Assembly (NCBI GenBank): GCA_027064585.1
Contig: JAMOPI010000003.1
Span: forward strand, 1 to 64,000
Reading direction: 5' to 3'
Length of the DNA: 64,000 bases
Origin: Candidatus Desulfofervidaceae bacterium
GTDB lineage: Bacteria; Desulfobacterota; Desulfofervidia; Desulfofervidales; Desulfofervidaceae
The notes under the pieces were generated by a model that did not search any database, was not told where the DNA came from, and saw only the letters and a list, made by a program, of their open reading frames with translations. This document shows, in pieces, positions 53,362 through 62,443 of the stretch. The position numbers and the translations under genes are program-made. Position 1 is the stretch's first letter; every line of letters starts with the position of its first letter.

Positions 53362-55461
53362 ATGTTGTTAGAAAAGCTTTTTAATCCACGGTCGGTGGCC
53401 ATTGTGGGAGCGTCTACTCACCCAGGCAAAATCGGGCATATCTTAATAGAAAATATGCTCAAGTATAAATATAAAGGAAAAATCTTTCCTATTAATCCTA
53501 AGGCTTCTGAAATTTTGGGACTAAAGGTTTATCCTTCTCTTAAAGATGTGCCAGAAAAGATAGACTTGGCCATTATTGCTGTTAAACCGCCAGCAGTATT
53601 AGAGACGATTAAAATATGTGGCGAAAAAGGGGTAGAGATGGCCGTAGTCATCTCGGCTGGATTTAAAGAAGCAGGGCCAGAGGGGGCGAAGCTAGAGGAA
53701 GAGTTAAAAAGACTGGCTAAGGAAAGTGGAGTGCGCGTTTTAGGCCCCAATTGTGTAGGTTTAATAGATACTTCTTCTCACCTAAATGCCTCTTTTGCTA
53801 GTGGGATGCCTGAGAAAGGTAAAATTGGCTTTTTTTCCCAATCAGGGGCAATGTGTATTGCTGTTTTAGACTGGGCCTTGGGCGAAAAAGTAGGATTTTC
53901 TAAATTTATTAGTCTAGGTAATAAGGCGGATATTTCCGAAATAGATATGCTTATTGCCTTGGGAGAAGATAAAAATACAAATGTCATTCTGGGCTATTTG
54001 GAGGGAGTAGAAGATGGCACAACCTTTATCCAAGTAGCCCAAGAAGTTTCTAAGAAGAAGCCTATTGTGCTTATAAAGGCTGGCGTAACCTCGGCTGGTG
54101 CTAAGGCCGTGTCCTCACATACAGGTTCCCTAGCTGGGTCTGAGTCGGCCTACCAAGCAGCCTTTAAACAGAGCGGCATCATACGAGCACGTACGGTGAT
54201 AGAGCTTTTTAACTACGCCTATTCCCTTGCTACCCAACCCCTTCCCAAAGGGCCTAGGGTAGCCATTTTGACCAACTCTGGTGGTCCTGGTATTGTGGCC
54301 GCTGATGCCTGCGACCAATCACTTTTACAGCTGGCACGCCTTAAGGCAGAGACAGTAGAAAAGCTGCGCTCATTTTTACCACCGATGGCCTCATTCTTTA
54401 ACCCTATAGACATCCTTGGTGATGCCCATGTAGATCGCTATGACAAGGCCTTAGACGTTCTGGTAGAAGACGATAATGTAGACGCAATTATTGTGCTTTT
54501 GACCCCAACCGCTACTATAGAAGTGGAAGAAACGGCTAAGACAGTGGTAAAACATGCCAAAAAGGCAAAGAAACCTATCCTTTGTGCCTTTATGGGCAAG
54601 ATGGAGGTAAATAAAGGGGTAAGATATTTAAAAAAGCATGGTATTCCCAATTACCTTTGTCCAGAGGACGCTGTGGATACTTTAGAAAAGATGTGGCAGA
54701 GGCAACACTGGCTTTCTCAACCACCAGCAGAGTATCCTCATATCCAGGCCAATCGGAGTCATGTGCGTTATCTGTTAGAAATGGCTAAACGCCAAGGGCG
54801 ATATCACTTAAGTGAAAAGGATGCTAAAGAGGTGCTTAAGGCCTATGGTTTTACCCTGCCCAAGACGCATTTGGCCCGAACTAAAGAAGAGGCCGTAGAG
54901 GCGGCTAAAAAAATTGGTTTTCCAGTAGTGTTAAAGATTGTATCTCCAGACATTTCCCACAAGACCGATGTGGGAGGAGTGATGTTAAATCTGGATTCCC
55001 CTCAGGCTGTAAAGGAGGCATTTACAGAGATAATGCTTAAAGTAAGAAGCAAAAATCCAAAAGCAGCTATTTATGGTGTCTCGGTGCAAGAGATGGTTCA
55101 AGGCGCAAAGGAAGTCATTGTTGGCTTTAGACGTGATCCGCAGTTTGGGCCTCTTTTAATGTTTGGTATGGGTGGTATTTATGTAGAAATACTCAAAGAT
55201 GTTACCTTCCGCCTTGCGCCCATTTCTAAGCGGGAAGCAATGGAAATGATCCGCGAGGTAAAGTCATATCCAATCTTGCGCGGGGTAAGAGGGGAAGCTC
55301 CGGCGGATGTTTCAGCCTTAGTAGATGCTATTTTGGCCTTGGCTCAATTTGCTCTTGATTTTCCTGAAATTGTTGAGGCGGAGATCAATCCCCTTTTAGT
55401 CAAACCAGTCGGGCAGGGATGTGTAGCTGTAGATGCCCGACTAAGTATAAAAAAGGAGTAA
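53362..55461 (+). CDS. ADP-forming acetate-CoA ligase (fused alpha-beta)
   Basis: A 699-residue NDP-forming acyl-CoA synthetase. Residues 1-130 are a CoA-binding Rossmann domain ('VAIVGASTHPGKIGHILIENM'); the succinyl-CoA synthetase-like domains follow, with the phospho-His in 'VSSHTGSLAGSESAY'; the C-terminal ATP-grasp part begins near 'SEKDAKEVLKAYGF' and has 'FPVVLKIVSPDISHKTDVGGV'. It makes ATP from acetyl-CoA when converting to acetate, or the reverse. It starts 12 nt after clc and is followed after 4 nt by the Pta-like gene. Confidence 0.92.
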   Translation: MLLEKLFNPRSVAIVGASTHPGKIGHILIENMLKYKYKGKIFPINPKASEILGLKVYPSLKDVPEKIDLAIIAVKPPAVLETIKICGEKGVEMAVVISAGFKEAGPEGAKLEEELKRLAKESGVRVLGPNCVGLIDTSSHLNASFASGMPEKGKIGFFSQSGAMCIAVLDWALGEKVGFSKFISLGNKADISEIDMLIALGEDKNTNVILGYLEGVEDGTTFIQVAQEVSKKKPIVLIKAGVTSAGAKAVSSHTGSLAGSESAYQAAFKQSGIIRARTVIELFNYAYSLATQPLPKGPRVAILTNSGGPGIVAADACDQSLLQLARLKAETVEKLRSFLPPMASFFNPIDILGDAHVDRYDKALDVLVEDDNVDAIIVLLTPTATIEVEETAKTVVKHAKKAKKPILCAFMGKMEVNKGVRYLKKHGIPNYLCPEDAVDTLEKMWQRQHWLSQPPAEYPHIQANRSHVRYLLEMAKRQGRYHLSEKDAKEVLKAYGFTLPKTHLARTKEEAVEAAKKIGFPVVLKIVSPDISHKTDVGGVMLNLDSPQAVKEAFTEIMLKVRSKNPKAAIYGVSVQEMVQGAKEVIVGFRRDPQFGPLLMFGMGGIYVEILKDVTFRLAPISKREAMEMIREVKSYPILRGVRGEAPADVSALVDAILALAQFALDFPEIVEAEINPLLVKPVGQGCVAVDARLSIKKE

Positions 55462-55465
55462 GAAG

Positions 55466-56530
55466 ATGAAGACGATTTATATTGGTTCTACGGTGCCTTT
55501 TTCTGGTAAAGGGTTAATTACTTTAGGTTTAGGAAAATATTTTTTAGGTAAAGGATATAAAATTGGTTATTTTAAACCCTTGGGTAAACTTCCAGTAAAG
55601 GTAGAAAGCGATGTGATTACCGACAAGTTGGCCTATTTTATCTATCAAAGTTTGGGGCTAAAAGACGATATTTCGCAGCTTTGTCCAGTGATATTGAATT
55701 ATGAACTTATGGTAAAAGGGCTACGGGGAGAGGTGGATAACTTGATGCCCAAGGTAAAGAAGGCCTTTGCGGCCATTTCTCAAGGAAAAGATTTAGTCCT
55801 AATCGGTGGGGCAGAGACCGTGTGGTTGGGAAACTTCTTGGGAATTTCTGGTTTTAAGGTGGCTCAAACACTGGAGGCAAAGGTAATTCTGGTTAATAAA
55901 TATACAGCCGAGTTTTTTTTAGACACCGTTTCTGAGGCTAAGGAGACGATGCAGGATAAACTCTTGGGAGTAGTTATTAATTGGGTAAAGGAAGAACAGA
56001 AGAGGGATATTGAAGAATTGGTTGTCCCGTGGCTGGAGAAAAACGATATTCCTGTTTTGGGTGTTATTCCTTATGATGCCTTTCTTACGGCCGTGAGTGT
56101 GGCCGAGTTATGTGAAAGATTGGGCGGAAAGGTTATCACTGGGCAAGAAGGATTGAGCAATTTTGTCCAAAACTATCTTATTGGCGGTATGGAGGTAGAT
56201 AAATTCACCGAATACCTACGCCGAATACCAGATGTAGCCGTCATCGTAGGTGGGGATAGGTCTGATATTCAGTTGGTTTCTATTGAAGAAAGGGCCAAAT
56301 GCTTAGTTTTGACTGGTAATTTAATGCCAAATGAAATCATTATTTCCAAGGCTGAGCAAAGAGGAGTGCCTATTATTCTTCTTCGTGACGACACTTATAT
56401 AGCGGCCCAAAAGATTCAAGACATTGCCACGCGGTTGAGTCTTAAAGAAAAAGAAAAGGTAGAACGGGGACTGAGACTTGTAAACGAACATTTTGATTTT
56501 GCCCGGCTAGAAAGGTTATTGGAAAAGTAG
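55466..56530 (+). CDS. Phosphotransacetylase N-domain-like regulator (AAA_26 + DRTGG)
   Basis: A 354-residue protein resembling the non-catalytic N-terminal half of long Pta enzymes: a BioD-like P-loop domain with 'IYIGSTVPFSGKGLITLGLGKYF' and 'LGVVINWVKE', then a DRTGG domain ('VAVIVGGDRSDIQLVSIEERAKCLVLTGNLMPN'). The P-loop ends in GKG rather than GKT/S, so nucleotide hydrolysis is doubtful. Next to ADP-forming acetate-CoA ligase it probably tunes acetate flux, as the domain does in Pta. Ribosome site AAGGAG. Confidence 0.85.
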   Translation: MKTIYIGSTVPFSGKGLITLGLGKYFLGKGYKIGYFKPLGKLPVKVESDVITDKLAYFIYQSLGLKDDISQLCPVILNYELMVKGLRGEVDNLMPKVKKAFAAISQGKDLVLIGGAETVWLGNFLGISGFKVAQTLEAKVILVNKYTAEFFLDTVSEAKETMQDKLLGVVINWVKEEQKRDIEELVVPWLEKNDIPVLGVIPYDAFLTAVSVAELCERLGGKVITGQEGLSNFVQNYLIGGMEVDKFTEYLRRIPDVAVIVGGDRSDIQLVSIEERAKCLVLTGNLMPNEIIISKAEQRGVPIILLRDDTYIAAQKIQDIATRLSLKEKEKVERGLRLVNEHFDFARLERLLEK

Positions 56531-56799
56531 ACTGAGGTTAAATGAATAGACGAGAACTCATTTACTCAATCTGATGGTTGAATTTTGTCATTAGGAAGAC
56601 TACAGTGTATCTTAACAGATTTTCGGTGGCTAACGGAAAGAATTTGGATCTACAAAAACATGTCTTTTCCTAAACACCAGCGGTGAATCTCTAAAAAGAA
56701 TTATCTTAAAGGCATCTATATCTGTATAATAAAAAGCGGGTTTAGCAGGGGGTGTTTTTTTACCCAATCAGGTATATCCAACCCCTCAGATTGAGCCAG

Positions 56800-57057
56800 T
56801 CATTCTGCAAGTGAAGCCAAAAACGCCTTTAGAGGTAAGGGTAGCTCTTCCACCGGACAGGAAGAAATCATGGCTATTTTTTCTTCTTTACTTGCCCACC
56901 AGAAGAGATTGATAAATGTAAACACATCCCTTTTGTTATTTATATCTTTAACTAACTGTTTAGAAAGCTTTCTTATATCAAACATGGCCAGCTTTAGGTA
57001 TTTAATTTTTTCATTTCTTCCATTACAACTTTTGCAAAAATAGCCTTTTAGCGTCAA
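56800..57057 (-). CDS. Small hypothetical protein beside nucleotidyltransferase debris
   Basis: Eighty-five residues at most; an internal Met at residue 26 gives a 60-residue form ('MFDIRKLSKQLVKDINNKRDVFTFINLFWWASKEEKIAMI...'). It overlaps the end of the broken nucleotidyltransferase, the place where a partner gene would sit. No family recognised. The 269 bp before it (56531-56799) hold nothing I can assign. Confidence 0.35.
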   Translation of the reverse strand: MTLKGYFCKSCNGRNEKIKYLKLAMFDIRKLSKQLVKDINNKRDVFTFINLFWWASKEEKIAMISSCPVEELPLPLKAFLASLAE

Positions 57058-57520
57058 AGTAGCTTTCCGGGAAAAACTGATAGAACACTTCTTTAATTTC
57101 TTCTACTGTTTGAAGGCCAAGGCTTTTACACAAAAGGCAGGCATCCTCAAAATCCTTATCTGGTCTTACGGCCAGGATTTTAAGGGCCAGAAGATAACTC
57201 TTAGTAGGCATAAAAACCCTCAAATTTGTTCCTTAAAAAACAATTTCTGTTTCTTTGGGAGGCCTTGCATATATAAAGCGTAATACCTCTATACTTGGCC
57301 ACTTCTTTCCTTTAAATCCCAACTTTTTGCCAGCAGTAATTAAACTGTCTACAACTTCTTCTTTGGGTAAAAATAGGCATCAATATCTTTTGTAAATTTA
57401 CGAGCATCAAAGGCAAAAAACCAATGCACTAAGGCATATTTCTCCTATAACGCCTTTATGTTTAAGAATCCTGTCTGCCTCTTGAAAGGGCCTTAAAAGA
57501 GGTTGTTTGTCTATAACCAT
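57023..57520 (-). pseudogene. DUF6036/AbiEii-like nucleotidyltransferase, frameshifted
   Basis: The sense runs through three frames. 'MVIDKQPLLRPFQEADRILKHKGVIGEICL' from ATG 57520; then 'FAFDARKFTKDIDAYF' with the D-x-D motif; then 'PKEEVVDSLITAGKKLGFKGKKWPSIEVLRFIYARPP'; and finally 'MPTKSYLLALKILAVRPDKDFEDACLLCKSLGL' (57023-57223). The glycine motif before the D-x-D is damaged. At least three small indels show decay. Confidence 0.75.
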
Positions 57521-57556
57521 TTTAAATACTTTACAGCCTGACTTACCTCTGTCAAC

Positions 57557-58297
57557 CTACAAAACAGCCGCTACTACTAAAAGCCGGGGACTGGTATAGA
57601 GAGAAAAGGGATTCTGAAGATAATCCCCAAACATCTCTTCTATCCAAAAACCGGCCTGCAGTAATTCTTTTTCTAACGTTTGTGGTTCTATAATAGCCAG
57701 GGTAAGCCGGTTGTGATAGGTATGAAGCGGGGTGGAAGCGCCATATTCATATTCTTGATAAGTTTGCTCTACGATAATTTTGTTATCGGTATATGTTTCC
57801 TTACTTTGTTTAGTAACAAGGGTGCCTGCCTTGGCATAGACAAATTCCTTTTGCAAGTACTTTTCATTGGGGATCAGACGATAAGGATTAAACAGGTCAA
57901 TAAGAATTTTCCCTCGTGGGGCCAAAAGGGAATGGAGCTGCCGGAGGAAAAAGATTCTTTCTTTAGTAGAAGTCAGAAAATGAAGCACGCCAAAGGGCAT
58001 AAGAATAGAAGTAAATCTTTTTTTAAACCCCAACCTGCGCATATCCATACAAATAAGAAAAAAAGGAAGGGCCCTTTGCTTTTTCTTTGCCTGTTTTAGC
58101 ATGGGTAAGGAGATGTCAATTCCTATCACCTTATATCCCTTTTGGGCTAAAGGGATGGCAACTCTTCCTGTGCCGCAACCGATTTCTAAAAGACAACAAG
58201 GGGGAAAAGGCAAGTAATTTAGGTAAAAATAAACATCTTCTTGTGAAGAAAACTCACTATCATAAAGATGGGCAATTTCATCATAAGGCCGTTTCAT
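57557..58297 (-). CDS. Class I SAM-dependent methyltransferase
   Basis: A 246-residue protein starting 'MKRPYDEIAHLYDSEF'. Motif I 'CCLLEIGCGTGRVAIPLAQKGYKVIGIDIS' binds SAM; 'FLICMDMRRLGF' and 'SILMPFGVLHFLTS' are motifs II-III. Small-molecule methyltransferase; the substrate cannot be read from sequence. Single gene between nucleotidyltransferase debris and the CheY gene. Confidence 0.88.
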   Translation of the reverse strand: MKRPYDEIAHLYDSEFSSQEDVYFYLNYLPFPPCCLLEIGCGTGRVAIPLAQKGYKVIGIDISLPMLKQAKKKQRALPFFLICMDMRRLGFKKRFTSILMPFGVLHFLTSTKERIFFLRQLHSLLAPRGKILIDLFNPYRLIPNEKYLQKEFVYAKAGTLVTKQSKETYTDNKIIVEQTYQEYEYGASTPLHTYHNRLTLAIIEPQTLEKELLQAGFWIEEMFGDYLQNPFSLYTSPRLLVVAAVL

Positions 58298-58326
58298 GGT
58301 AGAGCATAAATGGCTTTACCATTATT

Positions 58327-58713
58327 TTATGATTGCATTACCTGGTCAATAGTCTTTTTTAGTTCTTCTAGCCGATACGGTTTGACCAAGGCAGCATCAA
58401 AGCCATAGCCCTTATATTGGAGAAGGACGTCATCTTTTGCATAACCGCTAGAAACAATGACCTTTATATTTGGATCAATCTTCCGAAGCTCCCAAATGGC
58501 CTCTTTTCCTCCCATTCCCCCTGGCACAGTTAAATCCATGATTACAAAGGCAAAGGGACGTCCATCTTGTTTGGCCTTAAGAAATTTAGCAATGGCTTCT
58601 TTTCCATCTATAGCGAATTCTGGTTCATATCCAAGAATTTTTAACATTTCACCTAGCACCTCCCTTACCATTTCTTCATCGTCCATAATTAATACACGGT
58701 TTAAACTTGCCAT
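58327..58713 (-). CDS. CheY-like single-domain response regulator
   Basis: A 128-residue receiver domain: acidic pocket 'MDDEE', phospho-Asp in 'FVIMDLTVPGGMGG', Thr/Ser in 'VIVSSGYAKDD', Lys in 'ALVKPYRLEEL'. No output domain. The G-G-M-G-G loop is common in regulators of PAS-type hybrid kinases. It may serve one of the two orphan sensor kinases in the window. Confidence 0.92.
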   Translation of the reverse strand: MASLNRVLIMDDEEMVREVLGEMLKILGYEPEFAIDGKEAIAKFLKAKQDGRPFAFVIMDLTVPGGMGGKEAIWELRKIDPNIKVIVSSGYAKDDVLLQYKGYGFDAALVKPYRLEELKKTIDQVMQS

Positions 58714-59098
58714 TTTTCTGTCCCCCTGTTTGATCTTAAGAAAATTTATTTATGCTTTGGTTCTATGTTGGGGAGTTTTAATATTTCTAGATAGCCTATT
58801 TATGAGTTTAAGAATTATATAATTTCTTAAAGATAAAAGCAACAAAAAAATACCATAAAAATCGCTCAACGAAAATTGTTGACAAAAAAAAACAATTCCC
58901 TTAAAAGGTTATATAGAAAAAGATTAAATAAAAAATACACAGAGAGGTTAACAGACAACTTGCTAAAAAGAAGGTGTAAAGTCATACTTTAAAAGAAGAG
59001 TTGTGAAAGAAAGGTGAGGTATCAAAAAAATGGAAAGTGTTTTTTTATAAGGTGTTGTAAGATTTGAGATCTTTCTAAACAGAGAGGGGAGGAGAGAG
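58714..59098. other. Intergenic leader of the cytochrome-chemoreceptor genes
   Basis: An A-rich gap of 385 bp with no gene. It holds a sigma-70-like promoter at 58879-58907 and a GAGGGGAGGAGAG ribosome region before the cytochrome gene. The 5' UTR of about 180 nt has no obvious riboswitch fold. Confidence 0.5.
58879..58907 (+). promoter_or_regulatory. Sigma-70-like promoter of the tetraheme cytochrome
   Basis: TTGACA (58879-58884) and TAAAAG (58902-58907) are separated by 17 nt. Confidence 0.5.
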
Positions 59099-59560
59099 AT
59101 GTTATTAAAAAGCTTTTGGGTTGGTTTAGGGGTATTAGTGTGTGTTTTTAGCTTAGCTTACGCAGGTGAGAAAAAGAAAACCTATGTTGGCTCAAAGGTC
59201 TGTGCTGAATGTCATCAGCAAGAGTATGAAAACTGGAATAGATATAGCGAAATGTCGCACGCGTTTGAGTCTGTCATGCGGATGAAACATGATCTTACCC
59301 CAGAAGAGCTAAAGGGTTGTTATAAATGCCATACTACAGGTTATGGTGAGCCTACAGGCTTTAAAGATCCTGTAACTACACCTGATTTAAAAGAGGTAGG
59401 TTGTGAGGCCTGTCATGGGCCTGGTTCAGTACACGTGCAGACAAATGATCCAGCGGATATTAAAACAAATATTACCACAAAAGACTGCAAACGTTGCCAT
59501 AATACAGCCAGAGAAAAGGCCTTTGGTTTTAAACCACTTATCCACGCAGGGGCACATTAA
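59099..59560 (+). CDS. Periplasmic tetraheme cytochrome c (c554-like)
   Basis: A 153-residue protein with a signal peptide cleaved after 'AYAG'. Four CXXCH heme motifs are visible: C35-x2-C38-H39, C74-C77-H78, C102-C105-H106 and C130-C133-H134. 'VGSKVCAECHQQEYENW', 'SEMSHAFE' and 'GCEACHGPGSVHV' match the cytochrome c554 / multiheme C-family. It would move electrons in the periplasm. A heme-binding chemoreceptor gene follows after 51 nt, probably in the same transcript. Confidence 0.9.
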   Translation: MLLKSFWVGLGVLVCVFSLAYAGEKKKTYVGSKVCAECHQQEYENWNRYSEMSHAFESVMRMKHDLTPEELKGCYKCHTTGYGEPTGFKDPVTTPDLKEVGCEACHGPGSVHVQTNDPADIKTNITTKDCKRCHNTAREKAFGFKPLIHAGAH

Positions 59561-59611
59561 GAATATGAAAACGTATCAATAGGATTAAAAATTAAAAATG
59601 GGAGGCAAGAG

Positions 59612-61342
59612 ATGTGGAAAATCGTTAAACGAAGTTTACCGCTCAAGGTCTTTTTAATCTTATTCTTTACCTTATGTACCATCATGACTGTTATTATCTG
59701 GTTTACTGTAAACAAAGTTACAAAAGATAGCATAGCTCAAATGACCAGATTTGAGGAGGATATAGAAACAATTCTTTATAGTGCTATGAAATTCCCTATG
59801 GAAATAAATGAGGAAAAAGTTACACAGCGGTTATTAAATGAGCTCGCCCATAATTCAAATGTAGAGGTAACTGTATGTGATACGGACAAGAGGATTGTTT
59901 ATACAACTAACCAAAGTCTTAAAAATGCCCAAATGACCCAGTTAATAAAAAATAAAGAAACACTTAATGCCCTGAATAAAGCCCTTCAAAATGAGGTTGT
60001 GAATGAAAGAGAGCTTTTTCATGAAGTTACTGGTAAAAAACATTATGTAGTAGGAATTAGGGTCATCAAAAATGAGCCTGCCTGTTACCATTGTCATGGA
60101 AGAAGTAAGGCGGTTTTAGGGGCGCTAGTTGTAAGAAAGGATGTTACTCCTACTTATGGAGCCATTTCTTCTGCGCGCAACCGCGATATTTTCTTCAGTG
60201 CAATTGGAATAATTATTGTTGTTGCCTTAATTTATTTACTACTTAACAAAATGGTTTTAAAGCCCGTTGCTATCCTTACAGAGAAGGCCGCTATTGTTGC
60301 CAATGGAGATTTAACCGTAGACATTTCTGTGGCAAGCGAGGATGAAATTGGGAGACTGGCAAAGGGGTTTAACCACATGGTCAAAAACTTAAGACAACTT
60401 CTTCAGCAGGTAGCAGCGGCTTCTGAACAGGTAGATATTGCTTCTTCAGAAGTAGCTACTTCTAGCCAAAAACTAGCTGAAGGGGCAAGTGAACAGGCGT
60501 CTTCTTTAGAAGAGACTTCTGCCTCTATGGAAGAGATTGCCTCCATGACTAAACAAAACGCCGATAATGCCCTTCAGACCGACCAGCTAATGAAAGAAAC
60601 TAAACAGATAACACAGGAGACAGGAAAATTCATGAAAGAATTGATGACTTCTATGGAAAACATGGCCAAACTGGCTGACGAAACCCAAAAAATTGTTAAA
60701 AATATTGATGCAATTGCCTTTCAAACCAATCTTTTAGCCCTTAATGCCGCGGTAGAGGCAGCAAGGGCAGGTGAGGCAGGGATGGGTTTTGCTGTAGTGG
60801 CCGATGAGGTCAGGAATCTGGCCCAACGCACAGCAACAGCGGCTAAGGATACGGCCCAATTGATTGAACAAACAGTAAAGGGTATTCATACCAATTTAGA
60901 GCTTGTTAAGAAGGTAGATACAGATTTCTCTAAGGTAGAAGAATCGGCTACTAAGGTAGCCAGTCTGGTGGCTGAGATTACGGCGGCTTCGCAGGAACAG
61001 ACCCAAGGTATTAGTCAAGTAAATACCGCCTTAACCCAGATGGACAAAGTAACCCAACAGGTAGCAGCTAATGCTGAAGAGTTGGCTTCGGCCAGTGAAG
61101 AACTTAAGAGCCAAGCGGCTAACTTGATTGATCTGATTGGTCAATTTAAATTTGGGAAGACTCAAAAAGTGGAAGGTTCTTCAAGGCAAGTAAGATATGT
61201 TACTCCTCCTCCTAAACTTCAAGGAACACCTAAAAAGGCACTTCCTAAAGGGGGACAAAACGCACTTCCTCAAAAAGAAGAGAAAAAAGAACCTAATCCT
61301 GAAGAAGTGATTCCTTTAGACGAGGACTTTGAGGAATTCTAA
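59612..61342 (+). CDS. Methyl-accepting chemotaxis protein with periplasmic c-type heme site
   Basis: A 576-residue chemoreceptor. TM1 about 13-32, periplasmic domain 33-190, TM2 about 192-212, HAMP ('[17 protein letters not shown]'), and the MCP signalling domain with the conserved hairpin tip '[46 protein letters not shown]' region. The periplasmic domain holds C158-x-x-C161-H162, a covalent heme attachment motif, as in DcrA-like and Tll0287-like (DUF3365-type) redox sensors. It ends in DFEEF, matching the x-aromatic-x-x-aromatic pentapeptide that tethers CheR/CheB. It likely senses redox potential or a ligand of the heme. Confidence 0.9.
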   Translation: MWKIVKRSLPLKVFLILFFTLCTIMTVIIWFTVNKVTKDSIAQMTRFEEDIETILYSAMKFPMEINEEKVTQRLLNELAHNSNVEVTVCDTDKRIVYTTNQSLKNAQMTQLIKNKETLNALNKALQNEVVNERELFHEVTGKKHYVVGIRVIKNEPACYHCHGRSKAVLGALVVRKDVTPTYGAISSARNRDIFFSAIGIIIVVALIYLLLNKMVLKPVAILTEKAAIVANGDLTVDISVASEDEIGRLAKGFNHMVKNLRQLLQQVAAASEQVDIASSEVATSSQKLAEGASEQASSLEETSASMEEIASMTKQNADNALQTDQLMKETKQITQETGKFMKELMTSMENMAKLADETQKIVKNIDAIAFQTNLLALNAAVEAARAGEAGMGFAVVADEVRNLAQRTATAAKDTAQLIEQTVKGIHTNLELVKKVDTDFSKVEESATKVASLVAEITAASQEQTQGISQVNTALTQMDKVTQQVAANAEELASASEELKSQAANLIDLIGQFKFGKTQKVEGSSRQVRYVTPPPKLQGTPKKALPKGGQNALPQKEEKKEPNPEEVIPLDEDFEEF

Positions 61343-61350
61343 GGGGAAAA

Positions 61351-61376
61351 AGAGGCCAGGTGTTTACCTGGCCTCT
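61351..61376. terminator. Bidirectional terminator after the heme chemoreceptor
   Basis: AGAGGCCAGGT (61351-61361) pairs perfectly with ACCTGGCCTCT (61366-61376). The plus side continues ACGTTTT and the minus side TTTTTCCCC. Confidence 0.75.
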
Positions 61377-61388
61377 ACGTTTTAGTTG

Positions 61389-61475
61389 TTAAAATTCTTC
61401 AAAATCTTCATCCAAAGGAATTACTTCTTCTGGATTTGGTTCTTGAGAAACTGTTTTCTTTTCCTCCCCTTAGGT
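61389..61475 (-). pseudogene. C-terminal remnant of a chemoreceptor
   Basis: The minus strand encodes a tail ending '[17 protein letters not shown]' and stop, as at the ends of the two full chemoreceptors. Upstream the frame is lost near 61470. The remnant and the hairpin beside it match 62406-62520 closely. Confidence 0.8.
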
Positions 61476-61571
61476 AGGGAAAAATCTCTTAAACCGAGCT
61501 AACAACCTTAGAACAGGAAATCAAGGGAAGAATTACAAAGTGGGTTTGAGAGTTATTATACTGAGGCACGG

Positions 61572-61784
61572 TTACGCTTTCAAAAAATCTCTCCAATCAA
61601 TGCCAAGCTGTTTCAAGATGGCATGGATGGTTCCTTTTTTCAAATCCTTATTACCCCAGTCTGGGATAATAGTAGCTTTGCCAGTAGAAGGATTTGTCCA
61701 CTTGCGATGTGAACCTCCTCCACGGCGGGGTATTTCTTCGCAACCTAAAAGCCTTAACTTTCTAACAAGTTCTTTATAAGTCAT
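61572..61784 (-). CDS. hicA: HicA mRNA-interferase toxin
   Basis: A 70-residue dsRBD-fold protein: 'TYKELVRKLRLLGCEEIPRRGGGSHRKWTNPSTGKATIIPDWGNKDLKKGTIHAILKQLGI', with the catalytic His in 'GGGSHRKW'. It degrades mRNA when free of HicB. It starts in a 4-nt overlap with hicB, the antitoxin-first order. Confidence 0.92.
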   Translation of the reverse strand: MTYKELVRKLRLLGCEEIPRRGGGSHRKWTNPSTGKATIIPDWGNKDLKKGTIHAILKQLGIDWRDFLKA

Positions 61785-62056
61785 ACGCTAAGTTCTATTA
61801 CCGACTCAAACCACACCGGGATTTTTTTAGCTGGATCAAATATTTCCACCGGCAACTCCCTGCCCATGTCCTCATAAAGCTCTTTTACTGCTTTAAACGC
61901 ATCCTCTAAGATCCGAGGAAGGTCTTTAAGGTCATCTATTTCGGTGATAAGCTCTGGAATAAGAGGTGAGGTAACAGTCCAGCCACCTTCTTCCTGAGGA
62001 GATAAAATCAAGGGAATTTTGGTTATTTTCTTCATAATTTTACCCTGTAATTTCAT
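61781..62056 (-). CDS. hicB: HicB-family antitoxin
   Basis: A 91-residue protein with a HicB fold ('KITKIPLILSPQEEGGWTVTSPLIPELITEIDDLKDLPRILEDAFKAVKELYED'). It neutralises HicA. An internal Met at residue 8 (62035) could be the true start. The gene pair sits between the duplicated chemoreceptor ends. Confidence 0.85.
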   Translation of the reverse strand: MKLQGKIMKKITKIPLILSPQEEGGWTVTSPLIPELITEIDDLKDLPRILEDAFKAVKELYEDMGRELPVEIFDPAKKIPVWFESVIELSV

Positions 62057-62405
62057 TTGGTTAATATTAGGCTAATGATAAAGAAACAAAAAGTCAAGTG
62101 AAAAAAGAAAAGTTGCTTGAGGAGAAAGCTTCCGACCCTCACAGCGAGGTAATAGATGCTGGTTAAAGGTAGTGTTTCTATTAGGAATCCAGATGAAGAA
62201 ATGGATTTTGAGTATGTAATCAAACTGAGCAAAAATGCTTAGTTATATAGTTTAATCATTATCTTCGCCGGAGACAATTTTTCTTATAAGGATTTTTGAG
62301 AAACACGCAAAGACACCCGAGATGGGTGAAGAGTATTTTCTGATAGAAAAGGGTGAAATGTACGACCTACTGAATCTCAAATACTTTGCCGGCGGACTAA
62401 TATAA
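62057..62405. other. Gap with unassigned open fragment
   Basis: No credible gene in about 350 bp. A 40-codon open stretch on the plus strand (about 62285-62404, 'IFEKHAKTPEMGEEYFLIEKGEMYDLLN') without a start or ribosome site may be a relic. It should also hold the hicBA promoter; none is clear. Confidence 0.4.
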
Positions 62406-62431
62406 AGAGGCCAGGTAAATACCTGGCCTCT
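62406..62431. terminator. Terminator of the 4HB chemoreceptor (second copy)
   Basis: AGAGGCCAGGT (62406-62416) / ACCTGGCCTCT (62421-62431), same stem as at 61351 with loop AAAT instead of GTTT. The plus side continues ACGTTTT; on the minus side, downstream of the chemoreceptor, the stem is followed by TTATA. Confidence 0.7.
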
Positions 62432-62443
62432 ACGTTTTAGTTG

